Assembly: GCA_003168255.1 (NCBI GenBank)
Contig: PMSU01000035.1
Span: 18,276-65,499, forward strand
DNA: 47,224 nucleotides
Reading direction: 5' to 3'
Source: Actinomycetota bacterium
GTDB lineage: Bacteria > Actinomycetota > Actinomycetes > Streptosporangiales > Streptosporangiaceae
Shown: in pieces, positions 25,544 through 33,802 of the stretch
Layout of the letters: each line of letters begins with the position of its first letter
Numbering within the stretch: the first letter of the stretch is position 1
Notes under the pieces: generated by a model
Told to the model about the DNA's origin: nothing
Databases searched by the model: none
What the model saw: the letters and a program-made list of their open reading frames with translations, nothing else
Program-made: the position numbers and the translations under genes

Positions 25544-26524
25544 TCATTTCAGAAGCTGGCCTGCGCGTTTGATGAGCGGTGCGTCGCGCGTGAACTCCCG
25601 GAAGCCGACTCCGTAGTAGAGCCCCTTCGCTTTTGGATGCCCTGGAGCGCCGAGGCAGGCGACAGTCATCTCGCGGGCGCCGGCCTCGCGGGCGAGGAGC
25701 ATCCCGTGTTGGAGGAGAGCACTGCCGATGCCTTGGCGTCGGTAGTCCCGGTGCGTGCCGACCGGTTCGAACTCGGCGGTGCGGTTCACCTCGTCGAGCC
25801 ACATGATCGCTGACGCGACCATGGTCCCGTCCGGGGCTTGCACCAGGACGTGGAGGTCGCCGCGGTAGGTGGCCGTTTCGCAGGTGTCTTCCATCGCGGC
25901 GAGCGTGAACGTCGAGGGATGCCACGCGTCGATGTGGGCCTGGGCGGCATCCTCCGGTCCGGCCTCATCGGCGGTGCGGAAGCGGAAGCCTTCAGGCAGC
26001 GAGGGCGTCTGGAGTGTGTCAAGGTCCCGCCGGTTGAGCTGGGTCCAGAACCCGGTGTCGCCGAGCGACCCCGGATCCGTTTCGTAGCCGTGCGCCGCCC
26101 AGCGAGCCAGGGCGAACTCGTCGGCGGCCCCTGCCAGCACCGTCTGGTCGCTGCCGGGCGGGACGACGGCATCGAACCACTCGATGACCTCGTCGAGCAA
26201 TTCTGGGCGCTCCGGGTGGACCTGGTATGCCTGGTAGGTGCCGGCGACGTGTTTCTCCGACCCGTCGCTGCGCCTGACCAGGTGCGGCAGGTACGCCCAG
26301 CCCCAGGCGACCAGCTCGCCATCGTCGAACCAGAGCTCGCGCCTCCAGGTCTGCCGATGGGCAGTTCGGCCGTGGCCCCAGATCCAGGCCAGTTCGCCGA
26401 ACGTCGCGTCGGTGTTCACCAGCTCGGGCCAGGTGGCTGTCACCTTCTGGGCCAGACCCTGCATGAGAAGGACGTCGGCGGCCGATACGATCTCGACTTC
26501 ACCCATGGTGCGCGACTCTCCCAC
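25544..26524 (-). CDS. tandem GNAT-domain acetyltransferase
   Basis: A 326-residue protein with two GNAT-like halves. The first (about 10-160) is degenerate, with WFDDGELVAWGWAYL and a short tail. The second (about 180-320) has an intact acetyl-CoA loop YRRQGIGSALLQHGM and the terminal LYYGVGFREF motif. Such tandem proteins resemble mycothiol synthase in layout, but specific MshD motifs are not evident. The frame begins with GTG at 26524; the internal ATG at 26506 is an equal candidate. The 111-bp gap to the sigma factor gene holds nothing obvious. Confidence 0.85.
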   Translation of the reverse strand: MGESRTMGEVEIVSAADVLLMQGLAQKVTATWPELVNTDATFGELAWIWGHGRTAHRQTWRRELWFDDGELVAWGWAYLPHLVRRSDGSEKHVAGTYQAYQVHPERPELLDEVIEWFDAVVPPGSDQTVLAGAADEFALARWAAHGYETDPGSLGDTGFWTQLNRRDLDTLQTPSLPEGFRFRTADEAGPEDAAQAHIDAWHPSTFTLAAMEDTCETATYRGDLHVLVQAPDGTMVASAIMWLDEVNRTAEFEPVGTHRDYRRQGIGSALLQHGMLLAREAGAREMTVACLGAPGHPKAKGLYYGVGFREFTRDAPLIKRAGQLLK

Positions 26525-26635
26525 GCCGCGCCGATTCTGGCGATCGATTTATACCATGGCGATGCTGGCTCCCGGGCCGCATGGACTCCGGTGGTGCCAC
26601 AGCACCGTGACCTGGGAACGGGTTGACCAGCAGGC

Positions 26636-27811
26636 TCACCCACGCAGCGCGTGATTGATCCGTGCCGCCTGTCGTGTGAGGTGGTCACGTTCGGCGAGGT
26701 TGGGGGCGGACCGGGCGGCGTCGGCGTACAACCGTGCCGCGGTCAGCAGGTCGCCCGCCTTCTCGTGGAGGTACGCCGAGGCGGCAGAGTGGCGGGGCAG
26801 GCCAGGGTCCACGGTTGCCAGTGCCCCGAGGCCGGCCACGGGGCCATCGGCCTCGCCGATAGCGATGGCCCGGTTGAGCTGCACGATCGGGCTGCCGGTG
26901 AGCCGGAGCAGCTCGTCGTACCAGCCGACGATCTGCACCCAGTCGGTCCCCTCGGCGCGCGGCGCGTCGGCGTGCAGGGCGGCGATAGCGGCCTGTGCTT
27001 GGAACTCACCGAGTCGGTCGCGGCCCAGCGCTGTCTGCAGGACGTCGACGCCCTCGGCTATGAGCCGGGTGTTCCAGCGGGATCGGTCCTGCTCGGTCAG
27101 GGGGACCAGGCTGCCGTCGCGCCTGGTCCGCGCCGGGCGCCGAGCGTGGTGCAGCAGCATCAACGCCAGCAGCCCCGCGGTCTCCTCGTCATCGGTCATC
27201 GACGCCAACTGCCGGGTGAGCCGGATCGCCTCGGCCGCCAGGTCGACGTCGCCGGTGTAGCCCTCGTTGAAGACCAGGTAGAGCACCCGTAGCACCGTCG
27301 CCAGGTTGCCGGGCTCCTCGAACCGCACGTCACCGACCGTACGTTTGGCTCGGCTGATCCGCTGCGCCATTGTCGCCTCCGGCACGAGGTAGGCCTGGGC
27401 GATCTGCCGGGTGGTCAAGCCACCGACGGCGCGCAGCGTGAGGGCCACCGCGGAGGCCGGGGTCAGGGACGGGTGGGCGCACAGGAAGAACATTTGCAAC
27501 GTGTCGTCTGCGGTCTCGGTCGGTCCGGGCGGTGGCTCGACCTGGGCCCGCTGCTCCCGGTCGCGACGCGAGGCCTCGGAGCGGTGGGCGTCGAGGAACT
27601 TGCGCCAGGCAACCGTGACCAGCCAGCCCTTCGGGTCGGCGGGCTGCCGGTCCGGCCAGGTCATCGCGGCCTGGATGAGCGCTTCCTGCACGGCGTCCTC
27701 GGCCGTCGCGAAGTCAACTCCGCGACGCACGAGGACGCCGATCACCGCAGGAGTCAGCTGCCTCAGCAGCAGTTCGTCCATCACCTGAGCTGCCCTGGCC
27801 GGTCCGGTCAC
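26636..27811 (-). CDS. ECF42-type RNA polymerase sigma factor with C-terminal TPR-like extension
   Basis: A 391-residue sigma factor. Region 2 (about 1-75, DFATAEDAVQEALIQAAMTWP) and region 4 (about 110-165, LTTRQIAQAYLVPEATMAQRISRAK) are followed by a helical extension of more than 200 residues, typical of group ECF42. That tail is required for activity in Streptomyces venezuelae, according to published work on the group. The GTG at 27811 overlaps the stop of the upstream DGPF gene by 4 nt, so the pair is co-translated. No anti-sigma factor is present, as is usual for ECF42. Targets are probably its own operon, see the promoter at 28264-28290. Confidence 0.9.
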   Translation of the reverse strand: MTGPARAAQVMDELLLRQLTPAVIGVLVRRGVDFATAEDAVQEALIQAAMTWPDRQPADPKGWLVTVAWRKFLDAHRSEASRRDREQRAQVEPPPGPTETADDTLQMFFLCAHPSLTPASAVALTLRAVGGLTTRQIAQAYLVPEATMAQRISRAKRTVGDVRFEEPGNLATVLRVLYLVFNEGYTGDVDLAAEAIRLTRQLASMTDDEETAGLLALMLLHHARRPARTRRDGSLVPLTEQDRSRWNTRLIAEGVDVLQTALGRDRLGEFQAQAAIAALHADAPRAEGTDWVQIVGWYDELLRLTGSPIVQLNRAIAIGEADGPVAGLGALATVDPGLPRHSAASAYLHEKAGDLLTAARLYADAARSAPNLAERDHLTRQAARINHALRG

Positions 27812-28215
27812 TCGGTGACCGTCGGCGGTGCGCTCAGGAACGGGCGCACCTCGAGCCACTCGTGGATCGGCTTGCCGCCGGCTCCGGGGGCTGCCGACAA
27901 CTCGCCGGCGAGCGCGAGCGCGCGCTCGTAGGTGTCGACGTCGATCACCATCCAGCCGGCGATGAGGTCCTTGGTCTCCGCGAAGGGCCCGTCGGTGACC
28001 GGCGGTCGGCCCTCCCCGTCGTACCGGACGAATGTGCCCTCGGGCGAGAGCGCCTGGCCGTCGACGTACTCTCCGGTGCCCTCAAGGCGGGTGGCGAAGT
28101 CGGCCATGAACTGCAGATGGTCCTCGATCTCCGCCGGGGTCCATTGGTCCATCGGGACGCAATTCACGGCCTCGGGGGCGCCGCGGTAGTGCTTGAGAAG
28201 CAGATACTTCGTCAT
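27808..28215 (-). CDS. YCII-related DGPF-domain protein
   Basis: A 135-residue small ferredoxin-like-fold protein of the YCII/DGPF family. The hallmark DGPF motif is seen in VTDGPFAETKDLIAGW. The N-terminus MTKYLLLKHY is the usual first strand. The start at 28215 is supported by AAGGAG about 8 nt upstream; longer open frame upstream has no similarity. Genes of this family almost always accompany ECF42 sigma factors and are their targets. The biochemical role is not known. Confidence 0.92.
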   Translation of the reverse strand: MTKYLLLKHYRGAPEAVNCVPMDQWTPAEIEDHLQFMADFATRLEGTGEYVDGQALSPEGTFVRYDGEGRPPVTDGPFAETKDLIAGWMVIDVDTYERALALAGELSAAPGAGGKPIHEWLEVRPFLSAPPTVTE

Positions 28216-28263
28216 GCTGGATCTCCTTGCTGTGGCGGCCATGGGGGCCGCGTCTGCACCTGG

Positions 28264-28290
28264 GACGGAGCTGCCGGGCCGGTCTCGACA
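28264..28290 (-). promoter_or_regulatory. ECF42-type promoter of the DGPF/sigma operon
   Basis: On the minus strand TGTCGA (28290-28285), a 17-nt spacer, then CGTC (28267-28264). This agrees with the published ECF42 consensus as I recall it (TGTCGA at -35, CG(A/T)C at -10). The leader would be about 40 nt and includes the AAGGAG ribosome site. It indicates autoregulation. Confidence 0.6.
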
Positions 28291-28445
28291 TCCTCGGCCA
28301 CATTCTCTTCGAGCATCTCCTGACGCAGCCGGCCCGAGCCACATCGACGCGAGAAAGCGAAGCGAGGACCGATCCGTTGGACGGTCAGGTAAAGGCCGCT
28401 TGCTTCAGACTCGGCAGGGGCCCGTGCGGTATCCGAAGCGCGGGA

Positions 28446-28790
28446 TGATCTCCTCAGTCGTTCCTGGTGCTGGACCTGACCCCACGGCGGCACCCCAGCT
28501 CGGGCTGACCACGGCCGTGCGGTTCGCGCCGATGCTGGTGTTCGGCCCGGTCGGCGGGCTGTTCGCGGACCGGATGAACAAGCGCCGAGTGCTCTACGTC
28601 ACCCAGGCCGCCTCCGGCCTGCTGGCCGGGGCGTTCGCCGTCCTGACCGCGACCCACGATATGCGGCTGTGGGCGAACTACCTGCTCGCGGTCGCTACCT
28701 TCGCTCCACCCCCGAGCTGTTCATCCCGCTGCTGATGATCACCCTGGTCGGCACGCTCTCCTGGGAATTCCAGGTCACGCTGCCGAGGAG
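28446..28790 (+). pseudogene. MFS transporter remnant
   Basis: One frame has LGLTTAVRFAPMLVFGPVGG, LFADRMNKRRVLYVTQA and SGLLAGAFAVL, which are helices 2-3 and the loop A motif of an EntS-like major facilitator. Another frame has IPLLMITLVGTLSWEFQVTLP, normally found about 100 residues further on. The start, the middle and the C-terminal half are missing. The rest to about 29000 is low-complexity, rich in CGGCCACGG-like words. Confidence 0.7.
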
Positions 28791-29005
28791 ACCGGCGCCC
28801 GCTGGTCCCTTGCTGCCGAGCTCTTGCTGCCGAGCCCCTCGGCCGCCGAGCTCTCGGCGCCGAACCGAGCCCGCCGCAGAGCCGGTCACCGCGCCCGCCC
28901 AGCCCGAGCGCGCCGTGGCCACGGCCACGGCGCACGGCCACGGCCAACCTCCCAGATCATGGGCCAAGCTGGCGGCATACGCCGCGTACTACCCATGATC
29001 AAGCT

Positions 29006-29557
29006 ATGACGACAAGTGTGCGATTCGATCGGCTGGAGACCGAACGGCTCATCATGCGACGCTGGCAGGAGTCCGACCGGGCACCGTTCGCCGAGCTGAA
29101 CGCCGACCCCGAGACCATGCGGTTCTTCCCGAATACGCTGGACCGCGCGGCCAGCAACGCGCTGATCGAGATGATCGAGACGCGTTTCCACCGGCAAGGG
29201 TTCGGATTCTGGGCCCTGGAGGTAGCCGCGACCGGCACGTTCATCGGGTTCACCGGCCTCAACCCGCTGCCGGCGGCCATGCCCGGCGCCGGCGGCATGG
29301 AGGTCGGCTGGCGGCTGGCCAGGCACGCCTGGCACCACGGATACGCCACCGAGGCGGCCCGGGCCGCGCTCGGCGTCGCCTTCGACAACATGGGCCTGCC
29401 CGAGATCTGGTCCTTGACCGCGGTCCTCAACGAACCGTCCCAGGCCGTCATGCGCCGGCTGGGGCTGACGGAGACGACCCGGTTCGACCACCCCCGGATC
29501 CCGCCGGGCGATCCGCTCCGGCCGCAGGTGGCCTATCACGGCACCCGCCCGGCCTAG
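29006..29557 (+). CDS. RimJ/RimL-type GNAT acetyltransferase
   Basis: A 183-residue acetyltransferase. The start LETERLIMRRWQESD is typical of the RimJ/RimL/Ard group. The acetyl-CoA loop lies in GWRLARHAWHHGYATEAARA, with the conserved G-Y-A-T-E-A-A. NEPSQAVMRRLGL is the final motif. Members acetylate N-terminal amines or small molecules; the substrate here is unknown. The ATG at 29006 has no strong ribosome site. Confidence 0.9.
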   Translation: MTTSVRFDRLETERLIMRRWQESDRAPFAELNADPETMRFFPNTLDRAASNALIEMIETRFHRQGFGFWALEVAATGTFIGFTGLNPLPAAMPGAGGMEVGWRLARHAWHHGYATEAARAALGVAFDNMGLPEIWSLTAVLNEPSQAVMRRLGLTETTRFDHPRIPPGDPLRPQVAYHGTRPA

Positions 29558-29672
29558 CAGTCGTCCAGGCGCGGGCGGCTCGATCTGTTCCTTTCGGGAA
29601 CTGCGCCAGCAGTTCCTCGCGGACCCGCTCGGGTCGGCGCTCAGCGTGCGCCAGGTTGCCGGCTGTAGTGCT
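29558..29672. other. short gap without a supported gene
   Basis: GTTCC-TTTC-GGGAAC-like and CAGCAGTTCC segments are present but no coding frame or clear terminator can be defended. Confidence 0.3.
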
Positions 29673-29794
29673 TCAGCACTGCTCTTCCGGCTGGCCAGCT
29701 GGTAGCACCGGACGAGCGCCGGCCGCGTGCGGGGCATGGGCGGTGGCAGCGCCGATGCCTGAGGTGGCGCCGGTGAGGATCACGGTGCGGCCCG
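29673..29794 (-). pseudogene. SDR oxidoreductase N-terminal remnant
   Basis: The minus-strand frame TGRTVILTGATSGIGAATA is the NAD(P)-binding TGxxxGIG motif of short-chain dehydrogenases. It continues to AAGARPVL and stops at 29673. The remaining 200 residues of the enzyme are absent, and there is no start codon near the motif. Confidence 0.6.
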
Positions 29795-29813
29795 TGCAGA
29801 TCCTGTGCGCGGC

Positions 29814-30737
29814 TCAATCCTGCCGTCCTGCGGTTTCGGCTGCGGCCATGGGTAGGTGCTCGCGGAGGAAGCCGCCGGCCCGGGTCAGCGCGGCCTGGCC
29901 TTCGTCCAGCAGGGCGGCGAACGCCTGGAACACGTGCGGCACGCCGGGCACCACGTCCAGGGTGACCGCGACGTCGTCGTAGGCGGCCCGGGCGGCGAGC
30001 CGGATCGCGTCATCCAGGAGGATCTCATGCGATCCGGCCTGGATCAGCAGCGGCGGCAGGCCGGCCAGGCTGCCGTAGACCGGGCTCACCGCGGGGTCGG
30101 AGGCGCCGGCGCCGTTGAGATAGTCCTCGGCCCGCACGCGGATGGCGGCGGCGGTGATCACCGGGTCGACGCCGGCCTTGGTCTTGATGCTGTTCCCGGC
30201 GCCGGCCAGGTCGGCCCACGGCGACATCAAGACCGCCGACGTGGGCTGGGGCAGGCCGGCGCGCCCGATGGCCGCCAGGGTCACCACGGCCAGGTTGGCG
30301 CCGGAGGATTCCCCGGCGAGCGCGACCCGGGCGACGTCCTGGCCGCCCTCGAGCAGGGCCCGGTAGGCGGTCATGGCGTCGTGCTGCGCGGCCGGGTAGG
30401 GGTGCTCGGGTGCGAGCCGGTAGTCGACGGTCACCACCTGCATGCGCGCCTGGCGCGCCAGGTCTGAGGCCAGGCCGACCGAGGCCGCTGCCGAGCCGAT
30501 GGCGAAGAACCCGCCGTGGAAGTACATGATGACGCCGTCGGTCGTGGTGGCGGGGATGTCGACGTAGATGACCGGCACGCCGCCCAGCTGCCCGCCGGTG
30601 GTGACGACGTCGCCGGGCAGCGGCGCGGCGGTGACCATCTTCTCGAACAACGGCCGCTGCTCACGCAGGTCGCCGGCCGGGTTGAACGGTGACGCGCGCA
30701 ACATGCTCGCGATCGCCTCACGCTGCTGCTGGGTCAT
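29814..30737 (-). CDS. HSL-family alpha/beta-hydrolase (esterase)
   Basis: A 307-residue esterase of the hormone-sensitive lipase group (family IV). The oxyanion motif is HGGFF, the nucleophile elbow GESSGA (Ser about residue 144), the acid is in the SHEILLDDA segment and the His in GVPHVFQ. The family IV motif is normally HGGG and GDSAG, so this is a slight variant. AGGAG precedes the ATG at 30737 by about 8 nt. It is flanked by two pieces of SDR genes, a sign of rearrangement, but the hydrolase itself is intact. Confidence 0.9.
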   Translation of the reverse strand: MTQQQREAIASMLRASPFNPAGDLREQRPLFEKMVTAAPLPGDVVTTGGQLGGVPVIYVDIPATTTDGVIMYFHGGFFAIGSAAASVGLASDLARQARMQVVTVDYRLAPEHPYPAAQHDAMTAYRALLEGGQDVARVALAGESSGANLAVVTLAAIGRAGLPQPTSAVLMSPWADLAGAGNSIKTKAGVDPVITAAAIRVRAEDYLNGAGASDPAVSPVYGSLAGLPPLLIQAGSHEILLDDAIRLAARAAYDDVAVTLDVVPGVPHVFQAFAALLDEGQAALTRAGGFLREHLPMAAAETAGRQD

Positions 30738-30757
30738 GAGTGTTTCTCCTGTCTCGT

Positions 30758-30833
30758 TCAGATGATTCCGCCGTTGACGCGGATGGTCTGGCCGTTGATC
30801 TAGTGGCCCTGGGGGCTGGTGAGGAAGGCGCGC
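30758..30833 (-). pseudogene. SDR oxidoreductase C-terminal remnant
   Basis: The frame RAFLTSPQGH-stop-INGQTIRVNGGII is the conserved C-terminal end of SDR enzymes (FLxSPQASYINGQxIxVNGG). A TAG at 30800-30802 replaces the Tyr codon before INGQ. It lies between the F420-reductase-like gene and the hydrolase. Confidence 0.65.
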
Positions 30834-31470
30834 TCAGCGGAGCGTGTTGATGCCGAGCCAGAAGTCGTGGCCGTTGACGGCTTCGCCGAGCGGGGCGACC
30901 ATCAGCAGGCCCGCTCCCTCCAGCCAGTGCGCCATCTTCAGGCCGCCGGCATCCAGCGGGCGCAGGGCCAGGCTCTCGATGAACGATGACACGCGCGCCT
31001 TGGCCCCGGCGTCGTCGCCGGCGATGAACACGTCCAGCGGGCGGCCCTCGGCCCGATCCGCGGCCAGGACGTGGCCGAAGAGGGTGTTGAACGCCTTGAC
31101 CTCGTGCGCGCCCGCGGGGGCGGCCTTGGCGGTCTGCTGTGCCGCGGAACTGCCGTCAGGGGTGACGAGGCCGGTGCGGGCCGGATCGAAGGCGTTGCTG
31201 ATGTCGATGATGATCTTGCCGGCCAGCGCGTCCCCGTACTGGCTGACGACCGGTGCGGCGCTGGTGTACGGCACGGTGAGGATGACGATGTCGCCGGCTG
31301 GCGCGCTGCCGGTCGTTCCCGCGGTGGCGCCGCCGCCAAGCGCTCTGGCCAGGGCGGCCGCTTTGTCCGCGTCACGGCCCGATGACCTCGACGGTGTTGC
31401 CGCCGTCGAGCGCGCGGGTGCCCAGGATGCGGGCCATGGTTCCCGCGCCGATGATGCTGATGCTGCTCAT
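30834..31470 (-). pseudogene. NADPH-dependent F420 reductase-like gene with a frameshift
   Basis: Residues 1-31 (MSSISIIGAGTMARILGTRAL...VEVIG) carry the Rossmann GxGxM motif. The frame then breaks at a GGGCC run (31376-31380 on +). Removing one base restores RDADKAAALARALGG...DIVILTVPY, which joins smoothly to PYTSAAPVVSQYGDALAGK and runs to the stop at 30834. Relatives are F420:NADP oxidoreductase-like or NAD-binding proteins of about 210 residues. A single extra C can be a true mutation or a sequencing error. A 20-codon frame starting at ATG 31530 with AGGAGGAG upstream ends in an ATGA overlap with its start. Confidence 0.75.
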
Positions 31471-31552
31471 GCTGAACAGCTCGCCAGCGCGGTCGGTGTC
31501 GCCGGCGAACTCGGGATGGGGACGGTCATGGCTCCTCCTGCTGCAAGCGATA

Positions 31553-31603
31553 GGTTGATGCCTCAACCATATGCTCTTTTGGTTGAGGCATCAACCAAAA
31601 GAG
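31553..31603. promoter_or_regulatory. nested palindromic operator between marR remnant and reductase gene
   Basis: Arms GGTTGATGCCTCAACC (31553-31568) and GGTTGAGGCATCAACC (31581-31596) are exact reverse complements with a 12-nt spacer. Each arm is itself GGTTGA-N4-TCAACC. The right arm extends to a perfect 13-bp repeat with 4-nt loop (31574-31586 and 31591-31603). Two MarR-type operator sites side by side are the simplest reading. Confidence 0.75.
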
Positions 31604-31609
31604 TAGAAT
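31604..31609 (+). promoter_or_regulatory. -10 element for the marR remnant
   Basis: TAGAAT directly after the palindrome, 6 nt before the ATG at 31616. A leaderless start; the operator would occlude the -35 region and -10. Confidence 0.5.
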
Positions 31610-31615
31610 GGGCGG

Positions 31616-31875
31616 ATGCCGACGGAACCGGACTGGCTCGACCCCCGCGAAGACCGCGCCTGGCGGGCCTCCATGCACGTGCACCGCCAGCTCCGCCTGC
31701 GCCTGCGCCGGCACCTGCGCCATTGATGACGCAGCGCCCAGCACGTGCACAATGTCCGCGGCATTTCATCGACCTGTTCACCCCCGCCGAACTCGACACC
31801 TTTGCCGCCCTCAACGAACGAGTCCTGCGTCACCTCGCCGAGGAATCCCTCCCTGAGGAATCCACTCCGGCGAGC
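31616..31875 (+). pseudogene. MarR-family regulator with internal deletion
   Basis: The frame starts MPTEPDWLDPREDRAWRASM and continues VHRQLRLRLRRHL, the usual N-terminus of a MarR group, and stops at TGA 31724. In another frame RHFIDLFTPAELDTFAALNERVLRHLAEE, the normal C-terminal dimerisation helices, follows at once. The whole winged-helix DNA-binding part (about 75 residues) is missing and there is a 1-nt shift. The protein cannot bind DNA, although its operator is intact. Confidence 0.75.
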
Positions 31876-32010
31876 CCGCGCTCCCACACTGAGCGGCCTA
31901 GTCTGACCACCCAGCAGGAACGGGGGAACGGTCAGACACCAGGGCCAGGGCCAACCCCGCCGCCCCTCAGCTTCACCTCAGACGACACACCGTCATCTCG
32001 GGCGAGATAA

Positions 32011-32354
32011 TTCCACGCAGACTGAGAAGGATCAGAACGACTCGTCGGCGGCAGCTAACTACACAAGTCCTCGCCCGGGGCTGATCGCGGTCAGCAGGCA
32101 GCCGTTGGATGGCTCACGAACCCAAGGACTATTGCTCACCCAACTGGGTGGCCGGGTCTCGGGACGATCGGCAAGGCATCCGTTCCCGCCACCGGAACGT
32201 CTCGTGGACAACGCGGTGGCCCGGCGAACATCATCGAGACATGTATCCCGCGCATCGCAGCGACGGCGAGATCCCCGCCACCGGGCTCAACCTCGACGAC
32301 GGCGGCCTGAGCAGCGTCCACTGACGGCACGCGCCGGGGCGATCCCGGTGAGCC
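32011..32354. other. gap without a supported gene
   Basis: An open frame at 32109-32324 (71 codons) has no ribosome site or known domain and I do not call it. No promoter is obvious upstream of the SnoaL-like gene. Confidence 0.35.
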
Positions 32355-32369
32355 AGGAGGCAGGCGACA

Positions 32370-32846
32370 GTGAGCTACCAGGACCTGGGCGACGGCGAGA
32401 AGCGCGCACACATGCGAGCGCTGATCACCAGCTACTTCGATGCCTGCAACGAGGCCGACGTCGACCGCATCGAGGCATGCTTCGTTCCGGACGGCACCCA
32501 CTACTTCCCGCCGGGCATGTACGGCGGGGCGTGGCGGGGCGCCCGTCTGATCGCCGAGAGATGGGCGAACTCGGTGGCAACCAAGGGCTCGGCATGGAGC
32601 GTCGACCGGATCGCCTGCGAGCCGGAATCGGACCAGGCGGTGATCGAGTGGACTCACTACAAGACCAGGGAAGGCACCGTCCTACGGGGGATCGAGTGGT
32701 ACGTATTCGACCCCGGGACCGGCCAGATAGCCGAGATCCGCGCGTACTACGCTGCGCCGCAGGACCCGTCGCTGCAACGGCTCGAGCTAGACGGATTCGA
32801 CTACGCGGGCCGCGGGTACCAGATGGAGTCCCCGGTGACCCGCTAG
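32370..32846 (+). CDS. SnoaL-like nuclear transport factor 2-fold protein
   Basis: A 158-residue cone-shaped NTF2-like protein. YFDACNEADVDRIEACFVPDG is the standard first helix and strand of SnoaL-like domains, with His and Tyr residues (THYFPPGMYGG) lining the pocket. The family includes polyketide cyclases, isomerases and hydroxylase partners; no substrate can be given. GTG at 32370 is preceded by AGGAGG with 9 nt spacing. It stands alone, convergent with the ABC operon, and is followed by a hairpin terminator. Confidence 0.88.
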   Translation: MSYQDLGDGEKRAHMRALITSYFDACNEADVDRIEACFVPDGTHYFPPGMYGGAWRGARLIAERWANSVATKGSAWSVDRIACEPESDQAVIEWTHYKTREGTVLRGIEWYVFDPGTGQIAEIRAYYAAPQDPSLQRLELDGFDYAGRGYQMESPVTR

Positions 32847-32960
32847 GGGACACTCAGCCCAGTTCGCAGACCCGCTCCTGCTACGGGCGAGGGCTGGCTT
32901 GCGGGCGGGACTGGACGCGCGGACGACCGGGGAGCTGCACCCCGTCCCCCGGGGGTATGG

Positions 32961-33000
32961 ATGTGGCGTTGCCCCCCACCCAAGGGCGGCTACGCCACAT
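32961..33000. terminator. bidirectional hairpin terminator
   Basis: ATGTGGCGT-T-GCC (32961-32973) pairs with GGC-T-ACGCCACAT (32988-33000), with one T-T mismatch. It lies between the SnoaL-like gene and the convergent ABC operon. There is no long U run, as is common in actinomycetes. Confidence 0.6.
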
Positions 33001-33037
33001 TCACGCCGTGCGCGGGTCCAGATCAGGTCTCAACGGG

Positions 33038-33802
33038 TCAGTTCTCGACGATCTTGCCGTCTTCCAGCATCAGGACGGTGTCGGCAAGGTCGATGAGCAT
33101 CGGATCGTGGGTGGCCACCAGCGCGGTTACGCCCTCTGACCTGACGACGGTCCGCAGCAGCCGCATGATCTGGTTGCCCGTCTCCGAGTCGAGCTGCCCG
33201 GTGGGCTCGTCGGCGATCAGCAGCTCAGGGCTGCCGGCCAGCGCCCTGGCGATGGCGACCCGCTGCTGCTGGCCGCCGGACAGCTCGCCCGGGCGCTGCC
33301 TGACGTGGTCGGCCAGGCCCACGATGTCGAGCATGAGCCGGACCCGCTCCTCCCGCGCGCGGGGCGCCATTGCGGCGATCCGCAGCGGAATCCCGACGTT
33401 CTCGGCAGCCGACAGGATCGGGATGAGGCCGAACGACTGGAAGATGAACGCGACCGACGTGCGGCGCAGCTTCATCCGCTCGCGCTCGCTCATCGCCGTG
33501 ACGTCCCTGCCGCCGACACGGACGCGGCCGCCGTCGGGCGAGTCGAGCCCGCCGATGATGTTGAGGAGGGTGGTTTTTCCGGATCCGGACCGCCCGCGCA
33601 GGGCGACGAGCTGCCCCCTGGCGACGGTGAACGTCACGCCCCGCAGCGCGTGGGTCGCGGCTGAGCCGCTGCCGAAGGTACGTGTCACGTCGTGAGCGGC
33701 CACCATCGGCGCCTCGTGTTTGCCGCTCACGGTGCCCCGGCCGGCCAAGCTGGCTGCGGCGTCATCGGCGGACGCCTCGCGGCTGGTCCTTGGCGTGCTC
33801 AT
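33038..33802 (-). CDS. MacB/LolD-like ABC transporter ATP-binding protein
   Basis: A 254-residue ATPase. Walker A is GRSGSGKTT (about 70-78), the Q-loop FQSFGLIP, signature LSGGQQQR, Walker B LLIADEPTG and the switch His in VATHD. An N-terminal stretch of about 35 residues is extra and low complexity. It belongs to the MacB/FtsE type that works with FtsX-domain permeases (mechanotransmission rather than classical export). It overlaps the preceding ATPase gene by 4 nt and ends the four-gene operon. Confidence 0.93.
   Translation of the reverse strand: MSTPRTSREASADDAAASLAGRGTVSGKHEAPMVAAHDVTRTFGSGSAATHALRGVTFTVARGQLVALRGRSGSGKTTLLNIIGGLDSPDGGRVRVGGRDVTAMSERERMKLRRTSVAFIFQSFGLIPILSAAENVGIPLRIAAMAPRAREERVRLMLDIVGLADHVRQRPGELSGGQQQRVAIARALAGSPELLIADEPTGQLDSETGNQIMRLLRTVVRSEGVTALVATHDPMLIDLADTVLMLEDGKIVEN

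Noticed and set aside
28850..28960. CGGCCACGG-like repeats as a regulatory element
   Set aside because: They lie in the low-complexity tail of the MFS remnant and show no regular period.
30844..32010. A 388-codon plus-strand open frame opposite the reductase and running into the marR remnant
   Set aside because: The first part is antisense to the reductase-like gene. Only the last portion resembles a protein (MarR C-terminus), so it is a chance fusion of frames.
32109..32324. A 71-codon open frame before the SnoaL-like gene
   Set aside because: No ribosome site, no domain, and the composition is not clearly coding.
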